In this document: positions 47,401 to 56,420 of the stretch, piece after piece
How positions within the stretch are numbered: position 1 is the first letter of the stretch
Layout of the letters: the number at the start of each line of letters is the position of its first letter
DNA from: Amyloporia xantha
Taxonomy: Eukaryota; Basidiomycota; Agaricomycetes; Polyporales; Adustoporiaceae
Direction: 5' to 3'
Assembly: GCA_036971615.1 (NCBI GenBank)
Contig: JAYKKR010000011.1
Span: 1,240,001 to 1,304,000 of the forward strand
Length of the DNA: 64,000 nucleotides
Notes under the pieces: model-generated
Seen by the model: the letters and a program-made list of their open reading frames with translations, nothing else
Databases searched by the model: none
What the model was told of the DNA's origin: nothing
Made by a program: the position numbers and the translations under genes

Positions 47401-50400
47401 AGGCATTTTGAGGTTTGTTGCCACATGATGATTTCCTTCAGGCGAGGGACACCCAAGGTAATGTTCTTGCTGGAGACACCTGCGTAGTGGAACGTGTTCA
47501 AGGTCATCTGCGTAGCTGGCTCTCCAATCAACTGCGCCGCCAATGTCCCACACATCTCACCGGGATGTGCGAGAGACTGATTGAATTTTGCCTCGATCTC
47601 TCCCAATACCCATTCAACCGCCTCCCGGTTAAGATGGAATTTCTCCAACACCTGCTGAGCAGCAAAGGTGGCCCGCAAATGTATACGGAACTTCAAAGTG
47701 GCATTGTTCTGAGTCTCGTTGCTAAAGGACGTGTCGCTCGCCACGAACGACGACCGGCCGGTTTGCTAGATCACGGACAGAGTCGATAATATAGGCAGGG
47801 TCGAGATCGCTTGGCTTTCGTCTGTCGATATGGAAATGTTGAATAGCATTTTGAACAATCCGCTGTAGGTTGACCGGAAGATGGTGTGGAATACTAGGAT
47901 CCTGGCGACGGAAGACAAACTCGCGCAGTAATCGTCTGTCCTCGACGAGTTGTAGATATTCCTCGTCCAGCTTTGCCTGAAGTTCTAAGGAACTGTTGTC
48001 TAAACCAACTTGAAGGACCCCAGGGAGGAAGCCACCAGACAGGTCGGTAACGTCCACTCGATAGTTATGTTCAAATTCCCGATTGTTCAAAGCGAATGTT
48101 TCTATATTCTAGCGCTCGATGAGCGCTCCGGTTGCATGTTCAGGGAATGAACCTCACCATGGACAGGACATTCTGCAGAGGTCGTGCTACCGAGGCGCGC
48201 GATTGAAACTTGACATTGGTCTTCATCCACGCACAGGATACCAAAGACAAATACAAAAGAAAGGGCTGCGAGACGGGTACTTACCACAATATCACCGACG
48301 ATACCATAATCATCCCATAAGACACCGAGTTCGAGTTCTTCCACCAATATATCTGTGTGAGCACGTGATCTTCGTCCACATTGAGCACCATCTAGGTCAG
48401 TACTTCGTGCTGTGCATCTAGATAATTGTCGGCATGAACAGAGTGAGCGGACAAAGAGTGGTGTAGCGCGCACTTCGGACACCATCCCTGCACAATACAA
48501 GCCAGGAGCGCTTGTTCGGGATAATCTGCGATGTAGGGACCGAGACCATATATGATGCGTCGAAAGTGTCCATCGGCACAGCGGACAATCTCAGGTGTTG
48601 TCATCCCAGGCTTCAAGGACTCGAGTATTCTTGAAAGAGAAGAATGGAATAGTTGTCGGCGAAATTTGCGGAATCGGACATCACCAGCATATTCCCTATC
48701 AGCTGTACGGAGTATGAGTCCAGCAAATCGACGCATGTCATAAAGTGAATGCCTACTCTTTGGAATTGCTAGAAACCCAATCAATGTGAGAGCGTCACGA
48801 TGAGCACGCCGGACGTTATTATGGGTATTGCCAACGCCGAGATACAGTGGGTAGTATTCATTCTGCCCAGTTGCAACTGAGACAGTCGTCTTATCGCTCC
48901 CAGTATCAGCGGAACGAACGCGCATCCGTGAGTGTTTGGATCACGGGCAATGGTATCCTGTAGAAAAGTTGTAATGAGATGTATATTCACGACATGCCAG
49001 TGCTAGACACTGACCCCTTGTCTCCATGCCCAGTCTCCCGACATGAAGTTCTTCACTTCGCGGTGTTCCAATTCGTCAAAGACGCGGACCGGACAATAGT
49101 CTATCTCGCCATCGAAATCTGGGTTTCCGATCATTTGCTCCGCTACTAGATGTGGGTCTCGGAAGAAGACGTCGAATTTTGATAGCATCCATGGTGGTAC
49201 ATTGTCTTCGGGAATCTCTCCTTCATACGACATCTCGAAACTCTGCCATTTGACATCACCGAGCTTCGTGCTGTCAATAGTGTTGTATAGATCGTTTGTA
49301 TTTATGAACGGCGGAGCGTCATTGTGTTTCAGGAGCGATGCTGCCCAGAGCTCCATGATAAAATCCACGTTTGGTGCAGACATCTGCGCCTTCTTGAAAA
49401 GGAATTCCGCTGCCTCATATTCGAGACGGTCGTTGTACGGACTCCAATCGTTTTGCGCAGGTACTGGTCTTGGAGGTGGTGGAGTGTCTGCTGCCAGATA
49501 GTTGCCGTCCTTGTCGCAGGGAGTTCCTAGCGCAGATCTTGTGAGTTTGTGAGTCTCGAATGCACTTACGAACAAGCATACCGTTTATGTACTGATGATA
49601 CTCAAATCTCACGGGCTCAGCTGATTCCGAGCTGCTGCCATCCTCATCATCTGAGGCTTCTTCAACGAAGGGTCTATAGCGTCGTCGGTCCGCGCCATTC
49701 TGAGAGTCCTCAGAAGGTGGAATGTCTGCGACTTGAATCAAGTTAGCGCGAGAAATTCGAAGCTCGGGCGTCACCATACTCACAAGCTTCAGCATACCCG
49801 GGCAAGTATGCAGGCTGGAAGCCGTCCTCACTCTCAAAGTGGTTGTCCTGAGGTGGGAACTCATCAGCTAAGCAAACGTCAGTGTCACCGCATCTGTTAT
49901 AAACGGGACAAATGAACCTTCAATTCCTTGCACATCTTCTTCGGCCTCGTCGTCTGCGTCTGCATCTTCGTCTGCGTCTTTGTCTTTGTCTTTGTCTTTG
50001 TCTTCGTCTGCATCTGCGTCTGCATCTTCGTCCTTATCCTCATCTCCGTCTACATCTACGTCTGCGCCTGCACCTGCGTCTGCGTCTGCGTCCTCATCCG
50101 AGTACTCATCTGAGTCCCCGTCTCCGCGTCCGTCTACATCTGCCTGTTCATCTGCGTCTGCGTCTGCATCTGCATCTTCATCTTCATGACGCCGGTCTTC
50201 ATCGTCGCGTGAGCTGGTGTCAGACCCAGCATTGGAAACCTGCATGTCGTTGTCCATATCAAGGATTTGCTGATCCAAATTCATGTCGCTGGGCACAGCA
50301 CCAGCATCTACCTCATCTTGAGAGCGTGCAGCTTCGTCTTCCATTTCTACATCCCAAAGTCGAGATTGGGCGCGCGAGGTCTGACTGCGAATATCCTCAC

Positions 50401-50682
50401 ACACTATTAAGAGATTGAAGGTCAATATGGATATATAAACAGACTTTGGGGCTATGATTCGAGACACTTACTCGATTCGCTAGATCCTTCTACATCATCC
50501 TCTGCTATGTTCATGACTCTGTCACCCTGCGGCGGAAGCTCGTTGGCTAGAATCGAATGTTTCGTTCGCGCGTGCTTCGTGCATCCTGACTGGCTTTTGA
50601 AGCGTCGGGTGCAGAAAGGGTATGGACAATCAAACGGACAGTTCTGATCCTTGAGACTTTTGAGAGTAGTAGATTTAGACAT
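44497..50682 (-). CDS. Plavaka-family transposase, interrupted by large intron
   Basis: Begins at 50682 with a C2H2 finger (CPYPFC...CTKHARTKH). Next is an Asp-rich acidic linker (~50400-49920), then the conserved block [10 protein letters not shown] ... [19 protein letters not shown] (~49600-49400), [26 protein letters not shown] (~48500) and [12 protein letters not shown] (to 48285). The next exon starts at 46292 with [15 protein letters not shown], followed by [59 protein letters not shown] and the C-terminal half, ending at 44497. Donor GTAAGT and acceptor ATAG around the 1,992-bp intron are in phase 0, so the coding frame is kept. These elements cut and paste DNA. No coding stop was seen in the exons read; exact small exons are approximate. 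Confidence 0.87.
46293..48284 (-). other. 1,992-bp intron holding foreign sequence
   Basis: Bounded by GTAAGT (minus-strand start at 48284) and ATAG (46293-46294 complement). Other introns in this gene are roughly 40-80 bp. It contains the RPB1 piece (about 46810-48150) and about 500 bp (46295-46810) that I cannot assign; ORFs there on both strands are unsupported. Confidence 0.8.
46810..48150 (-). pseudogene. rpb1 (fragment): RNA polymerase II largest subunit (RPB1) fragment
   Basis: About 440 codons from the catalytic half of RPB1: [15 protein letters not shown] (~48090), [23 protein letters not shown], then the trigger-loop region [13 protein letters not shown] and [15 protein letters not shown] (~47510-47430), and [14 protein letters not shown] to [14 protein letters not shown] (~46890). 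The trigger-loop His is kept. Damage: TAG at 48109-48111 where Gln is expected; an extra base near 47736; a lost base near 47426, where the frame moves from LKEII to the one reading [15 protein letters not shown]. Similarity ends after about 46810. It has no start, end or intact frame, lies in a transposase intron in the same orientation, and must differ from the working genomic copy, which is not in this window. Confidence 0.9.
49925..50190 (-). repeat. Hexanucleotide array coding an Asp-rich linker
   Basis: Tandem gtctgc/gtcttt-type hexamers (plus strand) encode Asp-Ala and Asp-Lys repeats in the transposase linker, e.g. a DKDKDKDKD run near 49980-50010. Slippage-prone. The plus-strand ORFs across it are the shadow of this repeat. 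Confidence 0.8.
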
Positions 50683-50930
50683 AGTACCAGATTACAATGT
50701 TCAGTATCATGAGAGTATATCGACTGAGATTGCAGCGGCCGGCTTGACTCCACACAATTGATCCCAATTATCCTGTATTTGCGCACATTTTAGACGCCGG
50801 TTTCTTGCCAGCAACCATCGCAATTCGGACTTACTCACTGCGCTACGTCTTCTTCAAAACTTCGCATCCATCTCCTTCAAGTTTTCCAGAACCTCGCATC
50901 CATCTCGCCCCACTGTCCTGCTGATCAATC
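50683..50930. promoter_or_regulatory. Divergent promoter region inside the Plavaka element
   Basis: 248 bp between the transposase start (minus) and the cargo-gene start (plus). It should hold both promoters; no clear TATA box or repeated operator was seen. Confidence 0.4.
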
Positions 50931-53900
50931 ATGCAGACTCGGTCGAAAAACGCGCAGCAGCACCCTGGCCAGGTTGACTTACCTGCACGTCGGGCCAGCA
51001 AAGCTGAGGTGCAAGCAGCCAAAAAGAAGAGCGCGGAAGCCAAGCAGGCGAAGGTTGATGCAAAGGAACGGGGCATTGACCGTATTGCTGGTGTAGAGAA
51101 TAAGCTGGCGGCTCGTGATGAGGACAATGATCGTCAGCGAGTGCTACGACCTACACGGAAGAGTAAACCCGGTCAGTCTCTAGCGTCTTCCTCGCATTGA
51201 TATTACGCTCATTGTTCTTGAGCAAGGCCATAAAAAGCGTGAAGTGTCGAGATCTGATAGCGATGATGAGCAAGGCGAACATGAGGAAGAGGCAAATCAA
51301 TCTTCTGACAGTGATAGCGATCTTGTTATACTGGCCCCTCCGAAACGACAGCGAAAGGCCGCTCCGCGCAAGTCGCCGCCGATTATACTTGAAGAGACTT
51401 CGTCGGGAGATGAGGCTGTCATGAGTCTGAGGAGACGGTCGAGCAAGGTTTCCCGGAAAGAGGTAGTTGAAGAAGCTGAGGCGCCGCCATCTCCGAAGAA
51501 ACTATCAAAGAAGGCAGCAAGCAAGAGGAGAGTTCCTGTCGAAAGCGAAGTCGAGGAAAGTGAATTCGAGATGGTGCAAAGTGATGGCGAGTCGGATGCA
51601 GGTGATGTTGAGGCGGATGAAGGTGAGGGCGACGAAAGTGAGGGCGACGAAAGTGAGGGCGACGAAAGTGAGGGCGACGAAAGTGAGGAGGATGAAGTCC
51701 CCATCCTTGATGCGACAGAGGAAGAGGATCGCCCGAAGAAGAAAACCAAGAAGACCAATGTTTCGACGAGAGATGCAATAGAGGAAGCTCGCAGGCAAGC
51801 AAAGGGGAAGGGAAAGGAGGTCGTGAGCAAGGTGTCGAAGTCGAAGGGCAAGGAGGTCGTGAGCAAGGTGTCAAAGTCGAAGGCGAAAGATCATGATCGT
51901 GATACCGATATGGATAAGGCGCCCAAAAATACCAAGTCCGTTCTGCTCCTATTTTCTTATCTCCGCACCATCACTGACCATGAATCGTTGCTCCCTGCTA
52001 TCCCTGGACCAAACCACTCTATACTACCATACACTTAGGACTACGGCACCGAAAAAGAAGGCTGTTACGACCTCTATCAAGGAGTGGTCTACCAATCTCG
52101 CTACGGAATGGCAAGCTCCATCTAATAATAGCGCATCTGCCAGCCATCGAACTGCTTCCTCCTCTACTGCTATCTCAGGCTCACGCGGCACAGGCCCTCC
52201 GACTAGCACTGCCTCACAGAATCAAGGATCTTCTAAAAGCGGCAAGGGATCAGCCTCAAGTTCAAAAAGCGCGCCAAACGCGGGGGGGAATGTACAAGTC
52301 AAATTAAGTGACTTCCTCAGCGACAATGAAGACGTCGAGCGGTTGGCCGCCTTGTCTAGTCCAGTGAAGGCTGTTGGAGCACGAAATGAAAACATGGTGA
52401 GTCGGCGTACTATACATGTACGTCCGGAGCTAACGCCATGTTGCCTTCCAGAGGACGATCAAGATGGAAGAGGTAGATTTGACGCCACAACCCAAGCATT
52501 CACGATCCACGGCTAACGTATGGTTTTACATACATAGGACACTATTATTCTACTGATAATGACTCTATTCTCAGATGGGCGTCAAGATTCATGAGGCCGG
52601 TGAGACTAGTGTCACGCCGCAGCCAAAACGCATAGCGGAGTGCAGTTGCGGTGAGCCATTCATCATGGTAGTATATTTTCGCTGACTGATGGAATTTTCA
52701 GACTGCATTTGCAGATTACGACGAAGCCGCACCCCCGAAGAAGGTTCTTGCTAGACCTCGGGCGAAGTCCACCAAAGGTAGTAAGTCGGCTAAGACCACC
52801 GATCACTCTGACGGCGAGGACCACGATATGGATGCCGCCAATGAAAACCAGTCCGATGTAGGGGGGGGCACGGTAGCCACTGCCAGAGGCCGCAAAGTCT
52901 GGACGAATCAGTCACTCCCCCCCCAGGCCCGGGGAAACATTACTGTTTGGCGTGGTAACTACGTGACAACGGCCACGGAAGATGTAGGTACAATGCAAAA
53001 TCCCTGGGTCCCGGAGAGTCACCCCAAGTACGTGAGGAACCTGCAACTTATCTGGATCGCCATCTACGGCAAAACATATCAGCTGTTAACATTCGACGAT
53101 CCCATCGAGGGTGTGGTGAGTCTACTGCCGCCAGTATCTACATTGCTCACTCGTTGACAAATGCATATATTTTAAGATGCATCAGCGGCTGTATGAGTGG
53201 CGCTCCGGCTTCGGTTCTGCTTCGTTGTCTGTCCTCGAAAGTCTCTTCAGAGACCTAGGCTACAAGACCAGCAAGACACGCGGAGAGCTTGCTGCTTATC
53301 TGCTTCACGGAAAGCGATTCTTATGGGAAGACGCGAGGGGCGATAACAAAGCGGTGAGCATTCGCAAGTACATCTGTTCTAGCTACCTTCGCATTAACGG
53401 ACTACTTTAGTTGTGGAAGGGCCTTTTCCGATCGCCGTTCCTTATCCGCACGGCTGCCTATCATCTGGGCTTTATCTCTGGTAGGTGTGAGAAAGTCGGC
53501 GGTCTCTACGAAAAAGGAGAAGCCCGTCCTCCCATTGGCGCCATTGCCCTAGCGGCTGCGGCTGTAAGTTTGTTATTTCAAGGTCATGTTCCTACACTCA
53601 TCACGGTGGGTCGTTTTGCAGTGTGAACGCGCCCTTGTCCTATGGAAGGATCAAGCAATCGTTTATGAGGACGGAAAGACAAAAATACCGCTGTTGAGAA
53701 ACCCGAAGACAGGCAAAGAGAGCAACATTGGGACAGCCTTCAATGCCGGAAAATACAGCTCGAAAACCCAAGAGTATGCGATTTCCGTTGCGAAGCTCAC
53801 GCCCAAGCGCCTGGAGAAGGTGGTCGATCTCATGAAGGATTGCTATCGTAGTACAAACGGAAGGGAGGACGAAGCTTGGGAAGCCAGTGACGGGAGCGAC

Positions 53901-53936
53901 GATCGTGCAGAACTCATCGAAGCTGACTCCGAGTAG
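50931..53936 (+). CDS. Element-borne protein of unknown function
   Basis: Multi-exon gene inside the Plavaka element, divergent from the transposase. It starts MQTRSKNAQQHPGQ, then Lys/Ala-rich helical sequence. A long charged, disordered part follows (~51230-51910) with four EGDES-type repeats and two copies of KGKEVVSKVSKS, resembling nuclear or chromatin-associated linkers. A Ser-rich part comes next, then a folded C-terminus from about 52890: RGKVWTNQSLP..., NPWVPESHPKYVRNLQLIW, MHQRLYEWRSGFG, LFRSPFLIRTAAYHL, CERALVLWKDQ, ending at 53936. The same overall plan occurs in uncharacterised Agaricomycete proteins. Exons end in good donors (GTGAGT, GTATGG) and no stop was seen in the proposed splice form. 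The charged linker suggests nuclear location; a part in transposition is only inferred from position. Confidence 0.72.
51626..51690 (+). repeat. 15-bp coding repeat, four units
   Basis: GGCGACGAAAGTGAG repeated four times (51628-51687), encoding GDESE units in the acidic linker of the element-borne protein. Confidence 0.85.
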
Positions 53937-54925
53937 GTCAGTCGCCTCGTGAGTTTCTTATCTCTTTCTCGCGACCTATATCTCACGTCTACAGCGCAGG
54001 CCTTGTCTCGACTCGGTGGTATATACACGTCATGGGGCTGCTTCGCAACAGGACCTGTTCGCTAGCGTGATTCAACTCACCGCGCGATTATTCTCCATCG
54101 TCGCCTTTGCTTCTCAACAAGCCTTGCATAGGCCTTATTGTCATGTCTTTCGGACAATGTCTCGTACTCATATTTCATTCATGATGCTGTATTAGATCGA
54201 TCATCACGCAATCAGTCTCTTGTGATGTTGTGTCGTCATTTCGTTTGTTTTTACTTACATTTTTCTGCATTGTCTTAGATGCTCTGCACGTCGTTCTGCT
54301 GGCAGAACATTCCAAGGTTGTCTTGTGCCTCTTCTGGCCTTTGCGTGCGCAAAGCTTCTTATTATCATTGACCACTCTTAGACTCGATAAATTGCATGTC
54401 TTGATGTATCTTACGATTCTTAATAATTTCTTATGACTCTTACGATCCGTCTGCGATCTGTCTGTTTTGTCTTATGACTCTTACGATCCGTCTGTTTTGT
54501 CTTATGAAGTCTTTATGACTGCATACTTTGTCTTAGCTCTATACAAGTAATGCATTTATTTGTATCAAGAACATAAGGGGGCATTTAAGAGATTAAGGTC
54601 ACTTCAAAGCATGTCCCGGTAACATCAAGGTATTCAGGGGTGAAAAGTATGCTGGTAAATATTTAAGAGATGTCAGCCATAATGCAGCAAGGCAGCAAAT
54701 AAGACATTAAGAATGAGTCTTAGCTGTCTTGTCTGCGGTTGGCCCGATCTTGAATGATCATTAAGGACATTCCAAGGACTCAAGAGAATTCTAAGAGTGC
54801 AGATCGTTCTTATTTAAGAACACCTCTGTCTTAATTAAGACCGAATCAGATGCCATTAAGACCGTCTTTCTTACATAGATTTTTCTATTAATTTCCTTAT
54901 GTTCTGTAATAAGGGAGCTAAGGTT
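53937..54925. other. Right subterminal region of the Plavaka element
   Basis: AT-rich, gene-free. Contains a duplicated segment (cttatgactcttacgatcc at about 54432 and 54472) and many TCTTAA/TTAAGA words (e.g. gtcttaattaagacc near 54832). The matching left zone is 44044-44496. Such repeats often bind transposase; that is inference here. Confidence 0.5.
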
Positions 54926-54954
54926 GCCTAAGGAAAAGTTGGGTTTTCCTGATG
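54926..54954 (-). repeat. Plavaka terminal inverted repeat, right
   Basis: Read on the minus strand: CATCAGGAAAACCCAAC then TTTTCCTTAGG; inverted match to 44013-44043. Confidence 0.78.
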
Positions 54955-55256
54955 TGTCGTACGACCTGGTATTTTTCCAGATGAAGGAACAAACAACCTA
55001 AGTCAAAAAATATGGAAGACGGATTGTGGAGGACGTACACATTCTTCAAAAATGCTGCAATCCCCGACAACCTCAATCTCATAGATGGCGCATTGCAGAG
55101 ACCGCCCGAGGAATAAAGATTTTCCGGAGGCTGAGTCGCATCTGCTTTCAGTATACATACCATTTGTGTTTCAGCAGTAGTGTCAGTTATAGTGGATAAT
55201 CTTCTCAACACTTTGTACATTTTTTTGTCTAATCCACCCCACACCTGAGTGCTCCA
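54955..55256. other. Spacer after the Plavaka element
   Basis: A minus-strand ORF at 54918-55259 spans the element boundary and is therefore unlikely to be a gene. Nothing else seen. Confidence 0.4.
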
Positions 55257-55730
55257 CACTCTTTAATCCTGGGATAATCTAGTGAGAAGTCACTTGGAGT
55301 CCTAATCCCAATCCAAAGATTATCTGCTTTGTTGGATTATCCCATGCTTACCCTATGATTATCCCAATTGTCCTCAGTGTCTCTCCCTTCATTATCCAGG
55401 ATTATCCATGGGATAATCTAGCTCCATGGCCTCCATAATATGATCATCTCACCATGAATATAGACTCTGAACTTGAGATAATCCACCTAGGATAATCCAC
55501 TTCAGATTTTATTGAGCTAATCCTAATCCCAACTAGAGATTATCCACCTACAAGTTGATTGTGCTAACCCTACATCTAACAGATTATCTACTCTATATTG
55601 AACTAGACATTATCCACATCCAAGTTTACTAGGCTAATCCTACATCTAATAGGGATTATCTACTCTATATATGCAGCACTATACCAGAGATAATCCATAT
55701 CCAGCTTTAAGATGGTTAATCCTACCCTTA
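55257..55730. repeat. Array of GGATAATCC-like motifs
   Basis: About 20 copies of TAATCC, GGATTATC or GATAATCC on both strands within 470 bp. Part (~55555-55700) is also a degenerate tandem repeat of about 75-80 bp (..aaccctacatctaacagattatctactctatat.. / ..aatcctacatctaatagggattatctactctatat..). No ORF. It could be the subterminal part of an unrecognised element or a binding-site cluster. Confidence 0.75.
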
Positions 55731-55854
55731 GAGTCAAACACCAGGGAGGACAGGGCACACGCAACATGCGCGCACTGTGCAGCCCCGTTCGCGTGTTTCC
55801 CGCACCCGATCAGTCTCCGCCCACGGCGGGTAACTCCAGTAACTAGGATGAATG

Positions 55855-56400
55855 ATCCGCGAGGGCGCATCAGCGAACGTACTCTTCGTCAGGAAGGTAC
55901 AGAACATACGGAACATACCTGGTGCACGCTCGCCGCAGTGCGCGGACAGCCGATCGTCCCCGGGCGATTGCGAAACCCTACTTGGGAGCGCATCAGCATC
56001 CGCGCTCGTCGTCGGGCAGGTACAGAACATACGGAACTTACCTGCAGTGCCCTCCCTACAGTGCGCGGACCACTCCTTACAGTGCACGGACGCCGCGCGA
56101 TTACGAAACCTTCCCTAGAGGGCGCATCAACGCCAGCGCTCGCCGTCGGGAAGGTACAGCACACAGGAACATACCTGTAGTGCCCTCCCTACAGCGCACG
56201 GACGACGTGCCATCGTCTCCGCACGATCGCGAGACATTTCGCTTCATGTACATATGTAACCTTAATCGCATTAGTCGGGCGCCCGTCGTTAGGGAGGTAA
56301 AGAACGTACCGCGCGGGATGCTGTCGGACGAACGAACCAGCCGGCGCATTGGCATCCGTGCAACTGTACTGTATATACATTCCATTAGCTTTCTGTGCTG
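55855..56400. repeat. Degenerate minisatellite, ~130-bp units
   Basis: Three good units and a decayed fourth, each with gcgcatcag(c)... then gaaggtacagaacatacggaacatacctg and cagtgcgcggac. Unit starts near 55863, 55988, 56121 and 56268. The overlapping ORFs on both strands here (e.g. 55671-56180, 55922-56422) are products of the repeat. Confidence 0.75.
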
Positions 56401-56420
56401 TGATATCAGCAGAACTCAAT

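Larger units (their letters stand above)
44013..54954 (-). mobile_element. Plavaka-type DNA transposon with cargo
   Basis: Defined by inverted ends: left CATCAGCAAAACCCAAC (44013 on) and the complement of 54954-54926, CATCAGGAAAACCCAAC, each followed by TTTTCCTTA(A)GG. About 28 bp match with one substitution and one or two indels. A 2-bp repeat, TG, flanks both ends (44011-44012; 54955-54956), too short to prove a target duplication. AT-rich subterminal zones (44040-44490 and 53940-54920) share AAGAC/GTCTTAA-type words. Inside are the transposase gene, a divergent plus-strand gene and an RPB1 fragment. At 10.9 kb it is large. Confidence 0.78.

Noticed and set aside
49912..50418. 168-codon plus-strand ORF rich in Leu, Arg and His, with Ser-rich and Val/Cys-rich ORFs in the other plus frames
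   Set aside because: All are shadows of the Asp-rich hexamer repeat in the minus-strand transposase.
44484..50765. Similar cacacaatt words near 44491 and 50752 as possible transposon ends
   Set aside because: They are direct, not inverted, and short; the real inverted ends lie at 44013 and 54954.
51297..51866. Ser/Leu/Phe-rich minus-strand ORF of 189 codons
   Set aside because: Antisense of the charged linker of the plus-strand element-borne gene; low-complexity mirror image.
54918..55259. 113-codon minus-strand ORF
   Set aside because: It crosses the transposon boundary and has no recognisable domain.
55257..55737. ACTCT...AGAGT at the two ends of the GGATAATCC array as element termini
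   Set aside because: Only five bases match and no flanking duplication is seen.
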